From positions 48,039,749-48,103,748 of the forward strand of contig OY744533.1 of the NCBI GenBank assembly GCA_963556195.1: a stretch of 64,000 nt of DNA, in the 5' to 3' direction. The position numbers and the translations under genes were made by a program. Below are positions 31,423 through 44,179 of this stretch, in pieces. The notes under the pieces are model-generated. The model was not told where the DNA came from and did not search any database. It saw nothing but the letters and a program-made list of their open reading frames with translations. Source of the stretch: Sepiola atlantica. Its lineage: Eukaryota > Mollusca > Cephalopoda > Sepiida > Sepiolidae. The number at the start of each line of letters is the position of its first letter. Within the stretch, counting starts at the first letter, position 1.

Positions 31423-31638
31423 ATGTACAAAATCTGCGACACTGGCATGTCGATGTTATCGATCAACAGTTACTATAAACTGAGATCTCATCAGGCAGAG
31501 TTAGAATCCGATCTTAACCTCAGATCATATTTGGAGAGAATGAAGTGGAGGGATAGAGAAAGAGAAGAAGAAGGAAAGAAATTTAACATTTCAAAAATTA
31601 AAGCCGTTAAAAAATTAAAATTAAAAATTAAAAATTAG
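31423..31638 (+). other. open frame duplicated in both inverted-repeat arms, coding status doubtful
   Basis: A 71-codon frame (MYKICDTGMSMLSINSYYK...) is followed by charged SDLNLRSYLERMKWRDRERE and a Lys-rich end. The same peptide is encoded on the minus strand at 35312-35527. The middle could form a charged helix. Conservation between arms reflects the recent duplication rather than selection, and the Lys-rich end comes from A-rich DNA. I do not recognise it. Confidence 0.25.
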
Positions 31639-32091
31639 AAATTAAAAAATCAAAAAATCTAAAAATCTAAGAAACAAAAAACAAAAATCTAAAATCTAGA
31701 ATCTGAAACAGACAGGGCAAATAAATAAATAAATAAATAAATAAAAATATAAGGTGGAAAGAGGAACAAATAATGATGAGGGGAGAGACACATAGAGGAA
31801 AAAGAAGGAGAGAGAGAGAGGGCGTCTGTTGATTCAGATCAAGAGGGAAGGAGGGGGTGGTAGACATGCACGAATCAGGTGTCAAAAAACCGTCGAGTTT
31901 ATAAATGTATTTTTCCAAGTGAACTGTAATATTGTGTATATGTGTGTATGCGTGCGGGCAAACTGGGCTGATTGTTATGGTGGTGGGGCGGTGATCAAAT
32001 GTGTCGCGATTCTGGGTTTATATTGTCTTTATAATTTGTCTGGAGTTAATTTGAATAAATAAGTATATTCGTTAAATGTAACAGGAATAGT

Positions 32092-33008
<917 letters not shown>

Positions 33009-33059
33009 TGGCAGTGGAGGCAAAAGTAAGGTAACGGTAAAACATGGCAATATCAATAT

Positions 33060-33450
33060 CAACAGTAACTTGGAACACAATTAGAAGAACTAGCACTTGT
33101 GGTTCCCTAAACTCACCTTGCTACCTTTGCCTAACAGAAAAACTTGAAATAATTAAATTTAGTGATAGGGGCAAACTTCTAAACAAAAAACAAGAAACAT
33201 CAATTAACTGTAGGCATAATAGATTACACCTTCTTAGTAATCCACTCATAACCCCTTAGGCTGTTACTATATAAAAAAAAAATTAAAAAAACACCTCCCC
33301 ACCAACTGAAAATTTTGTCAACACAACTATCATCTTATACCTTTTATTAATTATTATTATTTTTATTTTTACTAGTAGTAGCATTTTTGTTTGTAGTATT
33401 ATTTGTAGTAGTACTGTAAGCGGTAGTATTGGTTGGTATTATTATTGTTG

Positions 33451-33508
<58 letters not shown>

Positions 33509-33879
33509 CATACCCACAACGATTAACACTAATGGTCATCTTCTGTATTTTTCTTTACTCTTAAATACCCCCCTTTTATGCTTATCTATTTATTGATTAA
33601 TATTTCTATATTTCTTAGATTATTTTTTAGATTATATTTTTTAGATTATTTTTAGATTATCATTATCAATTATTTATTACTACTATTATTAATATCTTAA
33701 ACTTAACTATTTGACATTGAATTATTTTCTTCACTTTTTTCATTTTTTCATTTTTTCATTTCTGTACTTTTTATCAAGATAATTATTGTTATCAGTGGTG
33801 ACATCATGTCTGACGTTACTATCATGGTTATTGTTATTTGCAGCAATGCAATTAACAGTATCACCATTATTATTAATAA
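33060..33879. other. spacer of the large inverted repeat
   Basis: About 820 bp of unique AT-rich DNA with one (TTA)n array at 33451-33508. No gene-like frame was seen. Confidence 0.7.
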
Positions 33880-33933
33880 TATTGATATTGCCATGTTTTA
33901 CCGTTACCTTACTTTTGCCTCCACTGCCATTTT

Positions 33934-34862
<929 letters not shown>

Positions 34863-35649
34863 TATTCCTGTTACATTTAACGAATATACTTATTTATTCA
34901 AATTAACTCCAGACAAATTATAAAGACAATATAAACCCAGAATCGCGACACATTTGATCACCGCCCCACCACCATAACAATCAGCCCAGTTTGCCCGCAC
35001 GCATACACACATATACACAATATTACAGTTCACTTGGAAAAATACATTTATAAACTCGACGGTTTTTTGACACCTGATTCGTGCATGTCTACCACCCCCT
35101 CCTTCCCTCTTGATCTGAATCAACAGACGCCCTCTCTCTCTCCTTCTTTTTCCTCTATGTGTCTTTCCCCTCATCATTATTTGTTCCTCTTTCCACCTTA
35201 TATTTTTATTTATTTATTTATTTATTTATTTGCCCTGTCTGTTTCAGATTCTAGATTTTAGATTTTTGTTTTTTGTTTCTTAGATTTTTAGATTTTTTGA
35301 TTTTTTAATTTTTAATTTTTAATTTTTAATTTTAATTTTTTAACGGCTTTAATTTTTGAAATGTTAAATTTCTTTCCTTCTTCTTCTCTTTCTCTATCCC
35401 TCCACTTCATTCTCTCCAAATATGATCTGAGGTTAAGATCGGATTCTAACTCTGCCTGATGAGATCTCAGTTTATAGTAACTGTTGATCGATAACATCGA
35501 CATGCCAGTGTCGCAGATTTTGTACATGTCTGTGTAAATAAAATTATCATATATAAAGCTCTATTTTGATATTGAGCACTTTTTATAAACCCGGTTAAAA
35601 TTCTCTGGATTACCACCCTGTGGATATTTTTCACCTGGATTATTACCAT

Positions 35650-35652
<3 letters not shown>

Positions 35653-35710
<58 letters not shown>
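35653..35710. repeat. (TA)n microsatellite
   Basis: About 29 TA units, 100 bp outside the right edge of the large inverted repeat. Confidence 0.97.
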
Positions 35711-35714
<4 letters not shown>

Positions 35715-36084
35715 TGATAGAAATAAAGAGAAATCTTTATTTTTTCCTTAATAACAAGGACTGCTGCCATAGTATCCTGATCGACCTAGTCAAGCTTATT
35801 TTTATTATTTTTCCTAAACAGACACTAATTAAGCAAGATTCCGCGAGTTTCTATTTCTTCTTAAGACTTCATTTCTAAACATTTTCTAAAATTAAAATCT
35901 TGTAATGGATTTTGATAAAAATTGAAATGAGGACTCTAGACATAAGATTTAGCAGCATTATGTTTTGATTTTTATCATCGTAAGGGGACATAAAAGTGGA
36001 CCCAAAACTGTTTTGTCCGGGAATTCATTTTACCTGCTTATGTATTTCTATATATAGGATTCCCAACCGGTTTCAGAATAACAG

Positions 36085-36390
36085 GGACACATGTATTACA
36101 CTACAAGCCTTTCTGCAAGCGAGACATGAGGACAGGTGGCATCGACTCAGCAAGCTGGGACTGCGTGGCTGAAATTCGTTTAGATTCCAAAAAGAATGAG
36201 GAAGGAAGAAACCAGCAGGGGTGGAGAGGAGAGAGCACGGATGGCAGAGGGCTAGAACAGAGCTCTGAGTACCAGACACCACCTACATCTGTAAAAACTG
36301 CAACAAAGCCTGCCGATCTAGGATAGGCATGCACAGGAACAGAAAACGGACTAATCTGAGGCGCAGAACTTCATTGTCTCCTGAGACAGA
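36085..36390 (+). mobile_element. LINE ORF2 C-terminal remnant with Cys/His finger
   Basis: An open frame through 36117-36326 contains CKRDMRTGGIDSASWDCVAE and further charged residues. In a second phase, near 36288-36352, comes YICKNCNKACRSRIGMHRNR, a C-x2-C-x4-C...H finger. This arrangement (C-K-R-D-M, then a Trp-containing segment, then a finger with 'SRIGxH') is the usual very end of ORF2 in RTE/Jockey-like LINEs of invertebrates. The rest of the LINE is not present. Confidence 0.55.
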
Positions 36391-36555
36391 CGGAAGACAA
36401 AAATATATCTTAAGTCATAAACTGACAAACCGATCATTATGATTTTTTAATATAGCTCGTAAGCGTACGGGTCAGTAATGTGAGCTATATTTAGTTTAAA
36501 TGAGTGTTATGTAAGGTTCGAGAAATGAATTTTACCGGAGGTGGATAATGTTCTA

Positions 36556-36557
<2 letters not shown>

Positions 36558-36608
<51 letters not shown>

Positions 36609-36655
36609 GGTGTGTGTGTGTGTGGGGGGGGGGGGGGTGGGTGGGTGTGTGTGCG
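36558..36655. repeat. compound (TA)n-(GT)n-(G)n microsatellite
   Basis: TA units (36558-36589) are followed by GT units with GGT interruptions, a run of about 14 G (about 36625-36638) and GGGT units. Sequences able to form cruciform, Z-DNA and G-quadruplex lie in a row. Confidence 0.95.
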
Positions 36656-36894
36656 TAATCCACTGTGGCTTGCTTAGGAAAGCGTTTAGGATCAACGCAA
36701 AAATCCAGTCGGCAATTACGATCACACAGAGCGGGATTCTGATCGTTGGAATCTCCAAGCTGTTTCAAAGCCATTAATAATAGTCACTAAAATTCCCGGT
36801 CGTGGATTTGGAAGATTATCGACTTTTGTCCCCAGTGATTAGGAAACAGATTTCGTGTCGTCAATGTTGAATGATTTACAGTCGACAGTGTCAC

Positions 36895-37060
36895 CGCGAC
36901 CAATGATCGTTATCTGATCCGGTTTTCATTGGCTAGTAATCGAATGTCAAGCGAATAAAAACCAACAATAATCCGCCAGTGAGTCTCCATCGCTCACGCT
37001 CGGTCGCACACCCGAGCTGTTGTTGCTTTTCTAGATCGGCAGTTCCTTTCGAGAAATACT
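36895..37060 (+). promoter_or_regulatory. possible core promoter region
   Basis: A locally GC-richer segment has CCAAT-type motifs in both orientations (GACCAATGAT at 36899 and CATTGGCT near 36929) and an AATAAAAA TATA-like box near 36955. About 25-30 bp downstream is CCAGTGAGTC, an initiator-like context, then a C/G-rich leader (CGCTCACGCTCGGTCGCACA). No clear exon follows in the next kilobase. It could be a host 5' exon or a retroelement LTR edge. Confidence 0.3.
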
Positions 37061-37273
37061 GTTGATTTTGGGATTATGTGCATAAATGAACACTTATAAT
37101 CAATCGGCTTTGGTCGATGCACTTTAATTATAGCATGAAATTACTGCCAAATTGACATTCTAAAAGCTGCAAAATCGCATTCGAAGTTTTAATTCACAAA
37201 CCAATACACATCCTGTCGGAAAGCGTGTTTTTATCATCTACTGCTAATAGAGAGTTTGTATCTGTCAGTCAGT

Positions 37274-37405
37274 AGCCGAATCTATATTATTACTTCTATA
37301 TCTGAAGCCGAATCTATATTATTACTTCTATATCTGAAGCCGAATCTATATTATTACTTCTATATCTGAAGCCGAAACTATATTATTACTATCTTTTAAT
37401 GCGTA
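37274..37405. repeat. 32-bp tandem repeat, three copies plus partial
   Basis: Unit GCCGAATCTATATTATTACT + TCTATATCTGAA is repeated exactly from 37276, with a diverged fourth unit. Two further diverged units occur at 37465-37520, each followed by 'CTTTTAATGC', showing a larger nested repeat. Confidence 0.88.
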
Positions 37406-37574
37406 ATTCAGTTTACTATACAATTTATATTAATAATGGAGGTTTGGTATCTGTCAGCTTTAAGTTGAAACTATACTATTATTTCTATATCTGAAACCGA
37501 AACTATACTATTACTATTTTTTTAATGCTCAACCAAATTTACTATTCTATTTCAAACTAATGTAATATCTTTTA

Positions 37575-37870
37575 ATGCTCAATTTAGATGTGGTAGTGTA
37601 ATATCTTTTCCGTTGTCATTGAACTATCCTCCTAACCATTACCTCCTCTTTTGTGGAGGTAATGTAGTATTTGTACTGTTGCCATGAGACCATCCTCCAA
37701 AAACAGGAGCTCCTCCCTGGTTGGAAGTGTAAGATATGTGCGTTCGTCATGTTACTATCGTCCCAGGACTTTCCCCGCCTTTGCGAGGGGTAGTGTAATA
37801 CATTTCCGTTCGCTATATATACTAGCAAAAATATGCAATCAGAGAGAGCATATATTTGCTAGTCATATGT
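37575..37870. repeat. four tandem units, each ending in a different hairpin
   Basis: About 70-bp units start 'TAATATCTTTTCCGTTGTCA', 'TAGTATTTGTACTGTTGCCA', 'TAAGATATGTGCGTTCGTCA' and 'TAATACATTTCCGTTCGCTA'. Each carries its own stem: CATTACCTCC/GGAGGTAATG (10 bp, perfect), CCA..CAGGAG/CTCC..TGG (imperfect), CCCCGC/GCGAGGGG, and ACTAGCAAAAATATGC/GCATATATTTGCTAGT (15 of 16, 37821-37863). Stem sequences differ while the pairing persists. Confidence 0.6.
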
Positions 37871-38018
37871 ATATATATAAGTGGATGTTTTCGTGGCCGT
37901 GGAAAATTCGAATATAATTTTACAGCCTTTAAAATGTCAATTCGAAAGTAATTTCGGTGCTCTTCCAATATGTGAATTACCTAATAATCCCTGATCCAAT
38001 ATTTGATCTATCAAATTG

Positions 38019-38122
38019 TTAGAGTTAGGGTTAGTTAGTAAGAGTTAGGGTTAATGAGTTAGGGTTAATTGGTTAGGGTTAGGTTTAGGGTTAGGGTAAG
38101 AGTTAGGGTTAATGGGTAGGTC
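38019..38122 (+). repeat. interstitial telomere-like (TTAGGG) block
   Basis: Around ten TTAGGG units separated by TTAG, TTAAT and AAGAG variants. This is the common animal telomere motif in degenerate form, inside chromosome DNA. Confidence 0.88.
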
Positions 38123-38149
38123 ACATATTGGAAAGGCACCGTAATTTCT

Positions 38150-38362
38150 TCCGAGAATGGAATTTGGAACGGAAAAGTTGGCACTTCTAGAGATGAAAAG
38201 GAGAAAACTCGAGACCGCGGTAGGCATGGAACTACTCAACCAAATGGAGATGAGTGCATTTGGCGAACATAATACCTGTTGCTCGGGTCCTGACACCTGG
38301 ATATGGCTACAAAAAGACACTTGAACAAAAGACAGGAATCGTTACTGACAGTTGCACAGAAT
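38150..38362 (+). mobile_element. R4/Dong-like LINE fragment with internal deletion (copy G)
   Basis: 38157-38270 matches copy C 9341-9460 (GMELLNQ in the protein, 'GGCATGGAACTACTCAACCA'). Then 38295-38362 matches copy A near 6955-7022 ('GGCTA.AAAA', 'CACTTGAACA', 'ATCG.TACTGAC'). The roughly 600 bp between these points in the intact order is missing. Confidence 0.65.
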
Positions 38363-38885
38363 ACCGCGATCTGTCAACCACCTGCTCAACCACCTACTCT
38401 TCATGGGTAATCTCAAGCTGTATGCCAGTTCAGACACTGACTTAAGTCCACTCTTGCAGGTTGTAAATACTTTCTCCAAAGATATTGGAATTAAGTTTGA
38501 TCTGGAAAAATGTGCCAAGTGCTCTCTCTCTCTCTCTCTCTCTCTCTCATCTGGGAAGAAGATCCACGCGGAGAAACCTACAGCTTGGTGAAAAGACTGA
38601 TATCAAAGACCAAGAAAAACAAGAACAATAAAAGTACCTTGGCATTAAAGAAAATGATTCAATTCAACACGCCGAGAGAAATTCATTGTCAGAGAATATG
38701 TACGCCGTGTAAGGAAAATGTGCAAAATACAGCTTATAAATAAAACAAAATAACTGCCATTAACCAACATGCCATGCCAGTGATATCACACAACTTTGGT
38801 ATTATAGACTTGGCACCAAAGGACATTAACAAGCTAGACACTAAAACAAAAATGTTGAAACTGTAAAGAGTTATGTAATTAAATC
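38363..38885 (+). mobile_element. second R4-type LINE fragment, RT region
   Basis: Frame 38352-38591 has HLLFMGNLKLYASSDTDLSP, where the RT catalytic YMDD is replaced by FMGN, then FSKDIGIKFDLEKCAKCSLS. Further on, out of frame, are RRVRKMCK and ITAINQHAMPVISHNF-type pieces, matching the same RT-thumb order as copy D. A (CT)n expansion at 38520-38549 interrupts it. It is a relic of a separate subfamily. Confidence 0.6.
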
Positions 38886-39221
38886 AGTTTCTACCAAGGC
38901 TGTATCTTCACAGATATTACAAAATGATATCTTTTAAACTACTATGTGAGTACCATTGATAAAAGGAATATTAATTAACATCTTAATAATACTACAAGTT
39001 TGCCAGATGATGAGCATAATCAAAATAATATTGGAAATGTACAAGTACCGCTTAATGCGTACATGTCAACACTTATGGTGTTTGATTAAGGCCGTTAGTG
39101 ATGTTAAAAGCGAGTACATTGAATCGACCAACACTCAAGCTATTTAAAATGTGTGCACAAATTTTTATCATAACATATTTGTGTTTCAGTCAGATTCTGT
39201 AGTTTCATTAAATAATGTTGT

Positions 39222-39480
39222 TTCGTGGTCCGACAGTTAAACAATAATAAAATACACTCAGAATTTAATGTTGGAAAGCAACTTATGTTTATTTCTGAAC
39301 ACCTTTTGCCAAGTCCAACATTCACTCGAGGATAAGGATTAGTGAGATTTTCAGTTGTATTATCGGACAGAAGTGTTAAAGGATTGAAGACTATGATTAA
39401 TTCACAGGATGACTTCATAGATATTTGTTGACACTCGACTTGAAAGCAACCATATTGTATTTCTGATATTTTGAAATAAA
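39222..39480 (+). repeat. dispersed repeat, partner of 41278-41720
   Basis: Blocks shared with 41278 onward: 'GTCCGACAGTTAAACA', 'ATAAAA.ACTCAGAATTTAATG' in part, 'TTATTTCTGAA', 'CTCGAG.ATAAGG' and 'ACTTGAAAGCAACCAT'. Non-coding; identity unknown. Confidence 0.45.
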
Positions 39481-39493
39481 TATTGATAATTTG

Positions 39494-39645
39494 CATTATT
39501 TAGATTATTCGGACTACTGTTACTATCTTGAGTATTATTCTCACAAAGTTTCGGCCGACGTAACCTCCGACCTTCTTCAGATGTATATTGTCGAACTCGG
39601 GAGTCTTTCTGTCGAACTCTGGAATCTTTACGGAATTTCGAACGA
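39494..39645. mobile_element. MITE-like element, copy 2
   Basis: Shares with 25832-25997 'TTATTCGGACTACTGTT', 'GTAACCTCCGACCTTCTTCA' and 'TATTGTCGAACTCGG', followed by a second 'GTCGAACTC'. The inverted right end is not preserved. Confidence 0.55.
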
Positions 39646-39964
39646 AATCCTTTATTTAATCCAGTGGGATAGCGCGTTCTCGTTCCGTCGGCCATAACCG
39701 GGTAGAAGTCTTAAGTAATTCTGCAATTGTATTCTTAATATCGACCACACTGAGGATTGAACCTTCAATTTTCAAAACAGTGTCACTTAGAACTGAATGT
39801 ATGATAACTTAGTACTTTATTCGTTACGCCACGGGTCCGAAAATGCCAGAAAAATATATTTTGTAATTGTTCGCACAAATATTGCAACTCATATAAAATA
39901 ACATGGAAGTTTAAACAAAGAAAAAGGAAATTAAATGATGTATAAACATATGAATGTCTCACTA

Positions 39965-40066
39965 TGGAAAGAGATTGAAGGTTGTCTGACTTGCTATTTA
40001 CTTTCTTAATTTTGAAATGGATTCGTCCGGCAATCTTGTTCCTCGCTAACCTTTGTGTCACGAGAC

Positions 40067-40072
<6 letters not shown>
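39965..40072 (+). repeat. dispersed repeat, copy 2, ending at (TA)n
   Basis: Counterpart of 22050-22185; its right end 'GTGTCACGAGACAGATATAT' continues directly as (TA)n. Confidence 0.5.
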
Positions 40073-40102
<30 letters not shown>

Positions 40103-40107
40103 TTATG

Positions 40108-40150
<43 letters not shown>
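40072..40150. repeat. two (TA)n arrays
   Basis: TA arrays at 40072-40100 and 40117-40150 with a short GTATGTG gap. Confidence 0.96.
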
Positions 40151-40154
<4 letters not shown>

Positions 40155-41270
40155 ACATTGTGTCTGCCATTTGCACATGCATGATTTTTCTTTTTATCGT
40201 AATAAGTATGTTTTCTGCTTTTGTAAAATTAACTGTTTTTCTTTTTATGCAATGTAAGAACTTATGTCCTCTATTGTGGCATCCTTATTTTATATATAAG
40301 TGTATGTGTGCACATCCATGAGAAAAGTATTAATTTAGAAAGAAAAACTTTTTTACCGTGTTCTTTCTTTTGGGTGTATGTATCACATATTTCTTTTTTG
40401 CAATATCATGGCGAAGATTTATTATTGGTTGACATTCTTCAGCGATATTTGGTAATGTCAGATTTTAGTCTTGTTAGTAAACTTGATCTTATTTCAGCGG
40501 CTTTTAGGAGCTGTTAGACCGTGTAGTAAAATGAGACGTTTGAAGATATTCAGAGTGCATACGCTGAGTTTGAATTCCTCACACTCTTTATAAACTGTGC
40601 TTGAAAATGTATGATTTTTTGCCAGATTAAGACATTATAAAATGTCTTAATTTAAAAGTTGAAAAGTCAATTTTTATCGCAAACATTTCTAACAAAAAAA
40701 TGGTTTGTAGAAACGAAACATCTTCTGGATTTTTGTTGTATGTACCTGGCATAGTTTTCATGTCTAATAGCTTCAAATGTCCCAAGCAATAGACGAACAT
40801 ATTTCTCGTATTATCATACAGAGCAATTTTTTTAAATATCCTCGTATAATCGAGAATGTGCTGCAAATGTGACTTTTTCTTCGAGCTTGTACCTACATTT
40901 TCTAATTGAGTTGATTACGGAATTCTTAGAAATAAAGTTAGTCATTTTGGTCACTTTCTCTTGAGAGTTTTTGAAAGACTTTTGAAAAAAGAAATTCTTA
41001 TGTCGTTCTCGGTTTTTCGGTGCTGTTTTTAGAGACTTTCCATATCTCGATTACGCTGTTTTTTAGTTTTTTCAATGTCTTGACTACGCTGGTTCTCGAG
41101 TCTTTACCTGCCTTGGCTACACTGTGTTTTTTGTTGGTTTAACAATTTCAACATGCATTTTTAAAATTTTCTAATAGATTTTTTATAAGTTAGTAAATTT
41201 TCTTTGCGCTTTTGTTTCTAATGTAGCTAATAGCGCATAAGTTAATACTACATTCCTAGTAGCAAATATG
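40155..41270. other. anonymous AT-rich stretch
   Basis: No supported gene. Some Ser/Phe/Leu-rich text repeats ('CTTGACTACGCTGGTTCTCG', 'CTTGGCTACACTGTG' near 41075-41125) suggest a small internal duplication. Confidence 0.45.
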
Positions 41271-41277
41271 TTTTATA

Positions 41278-41720
41278 ATAATCCGACATTTAAACAGTTA
41301 TAAAACACTTAGAATTCAATGTTTGAAACCAAATACATTTTATTCCTGAAAAAACGGGTAAGATATTTAGTCCTTTCGAAAGAGTGTATTCTGGTAGTGA
41401 GGAATGTCCATCTATCTACAGCAAATAATAAAATGTGACCTCAAATATCCGGCACACCATTCAGAATAAAATTAAGTTCTGGTCATTCTTTATCTGTTTT
41501 TTTTTTTACTGATGAGTCACCACTTATCAAGGCTAAAGGCAACTCGAGAATAAGGCTGAATAAGATAGAGTGATAGCTAGTTTAAAGGTGAAAACCCACA
41601 TGAGAGTATTGAGGATGATTAACAAAATGTACAAAGTATTGTTACTTGTGGAGACGGTATATGATATAGTGACACTTGATTTAAAGACGACTATTTCGAA
41701 GTCTGTTGGGAAGCGGTTGT
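41278..41720 (+). repeat. dispersed repeat, partner of 39222-39480
   Basis: Starts 'ATCCGACATTTAAACAGTTA' and contains 'CTCGAGAATAAGG' and 'ACTTGATTTAAAGACGACTA'; longer than its partner. Not coding. Confidence 0.45.
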
Positions 41721-41724
41721 TCAG

Positions 41725-43550
41725 CAATTTGTTACACAGATGTAAAGTCTCTGCGAAGTAGGTCTGTTTTGGAGAAATTTCGCATGTCGCTAGGCACAGG
41801 AAAGGTAATTATATTTTGTTATGGTAGAAAAGCGAGTTCTTACTGTGAATGTTTTGCAAAAGGGGAACCAGAGATTGGAGTCCAGTCCAGCACCTTCCAT
41901 GAAAGTAGCGATAGAGTAGAAAGAGTCACTTCGGTGAGAAAGGAGTTGTAAGGAACGGAAAAGATGAAATCTCACTAGTTTTTGAAGTCGATTTAAAACT
42001 TGGTACCACGTGAAAGTGAAATATGCAGTCAGCTATGAATCTGTTATGGTGGGATGGTAATCTAACGTATTTTGTAAATATATGGACTCTTCCAGACATT
42101 ATGTTTGGTTTGGTTGTTTTACGGCATATCTAAACTTTTCGGGTTATTTAATGTTGAATCCGGTCATTTTGGTAAAAGTTTATATGCTTCAAGTTCTTAA
42201 TATGTTTAAGTATTTATTCATGGTGTCTGGTTGAGTGAAAGGATGGAAGAGAGAAAGGGAATATGATGGGGATGGAAAGAGGAAGGGAAATTGTTGTTTT
42301 TTGTTTGAGATTTTGCAGAACATAATTGAGTTTTGCAATAACAGGAAAAAAACAATAAAACATCAATGTTTGATGCATTTGGGGACAGGAAAGCCTATAT
42401 CGTCAGACAGCCTGATATGGTAGCACCAGGTCAGACACTATGTATTACAACGAAGTTTCGACGCGGTCTCGGAGCAGTCTTTCTGTAACATACTATTCTG
42501 TACTTCTGTAAATACAAACTCTTGTAAATATGCTATCGTGTTGTTCTATTTATTATCGACATTTCAAGATTATGACAAATAAAAACAGAGGTAAATGAAT
42601 CGTTTTCAATTAATTGTTTGCAATAGGTATTGTGTTTTTATATTAAAAAAAACTTTAAAAGGGAATATAAACAGCATTCCTTGAAAATCAATGCTTCGAG
42701 TGAAGAAGATAAGCTGGACAGCAGATCATCACGTAGATTGTTTGAGTCTTGTAGCATAGATAACATGTAACAGTAGTTGTTTCTATCTCTTCTTTTTTGT
42801 TGTTGTTCTGTCGTGATGCGTTTTCAAACAATTGCAATACGAAATCATTTTGAGTGCAACAATTTTTTGTTTTTTATTTATTTTTGTCTGCATATACATG
42901 CATACATAGATACTACCCGCCAACCCATCACCTATTGGAGAAAGAGCAGCTCTTGAAAAACCCGACCTTTCTCTCTATCTAGGTTCAGTAACGAAGGGTA
43001 ACAGCCTATCCACTACATGTTCTGGCAACTCCTTGGCGCAATATCAGTAATAGTTCTAATTCTAAACCTTTCGTTCTAATAGAATTTTCCACTACTATAA
43101 ACTTATGTGGAAAGTGTCTGTTTTTAGCATAAATTTCAGACACCCGTATTTAAATATCGCTTGTCACTCTCCATTAATGTTATGCCCTCGAAGGGGTATA
43201 CGAAATAAATAAGAGAAACACATATGTTTAAAAGAAAAATAAGGTTATATAACAGTAAGAAAATGTCGCCAGTGTAGCTTCTGCTACTCGACTCTCTGAG
43301 TAGATTCCAGTCAAAACATTATATACTTATTGGATAAGTCATTGTGTGTCCAAATAGGAATCATTTCACAACAATTAATTTATTTCTAAATTTCTTCACG
43401 TCTTTCTCTCTTTATTGTATTTTTTACAATCATTTACTGGTTGTATGACCAAAATTGCATCAAATATTGATGTTATTGTTTTTCTTTACTCTTTGCAAAA
43501 CCCAATCATGTTCTGCAAAGCCAAACACAAAAACAACAAATTTCCTATAC
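41725..43550. other. anonymous stretch
   Basis: No gene or RNA recognised. Frames of 60-80 codons (for example 41706-41951 and 42235-42423) lack motifs. A somewhat GC-richer patch at 42915-43075 may be another SINE but matches nothing else in the window. Confidence 0.4.
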
Positions 43551-43554
43551 AAAA

Positions 43555-43932
43555 CAGTCAAACAAAACATCATAAATCAATATTTGACGATATAAAAGAA
43601 CTTGAAGTATATAAATGTTTAACAAAATGTTCGGATTCGGCATTAAATAGCCAGAAAAGTGTTGATATGACGTAAAAAAACAACCAAACACAACACCATA
43701 AATAAATATTTTAAGATATAAAGAACTTTGAGCATAAAAACATTTACCAAAATAACAGGATGTTGCTTTAAATAACCGGGAAAGTGTTGATATGCCGTAA
43801 AACAAAACCACTAAACCAAACAACATGAATAAATATGTGAAGATATAAAGAACTTGAAGCATAAAAGCTTTTATCAAAATGATTCGATTTCGCTTTAAAT
43901 AACCCGAAAAGTGTTGATATGCCGTAAAACAA
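43555..43932. repeat. tandem repeat, three units of about 125 bp
   Basis: Units start near 43555, 43681 and 43807. Each reads 'CAT.AAT.AATATTT...GATATAAA', 'GAACTT..AGCATAAA', 'AAAGTGTTGATATG.CGTAAA'. Frames through it on the minus strand are artefacts of the repeat. Confidence 0.85.
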
Positions 43933-44179
43933 AATAAATTAAATTAAATCAAAGCTTTCAATTATTAATTTTATATAATTTATGACGTTATAATAAGAAC
44001 TAATAGAAAATAATGTGCTTTCTAGGGTGATATCTTGTTTATCAAATACACTTGAAACTGCTGAGGAAGCCAACGAGCATTGTGTCGATGTCTTGTTCTT
44101 TGATATCGTCTTAGTAGTACATTTCATGCTAAAACAGACTTTTCCTAAAATTTGAGGAAATACTCCAAAATTGTCACAT

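Noticed and set aside
37274..37405. CRISPR array
   Set aside because: Units are directly adjacent with no spacers and the context is an animal genome.
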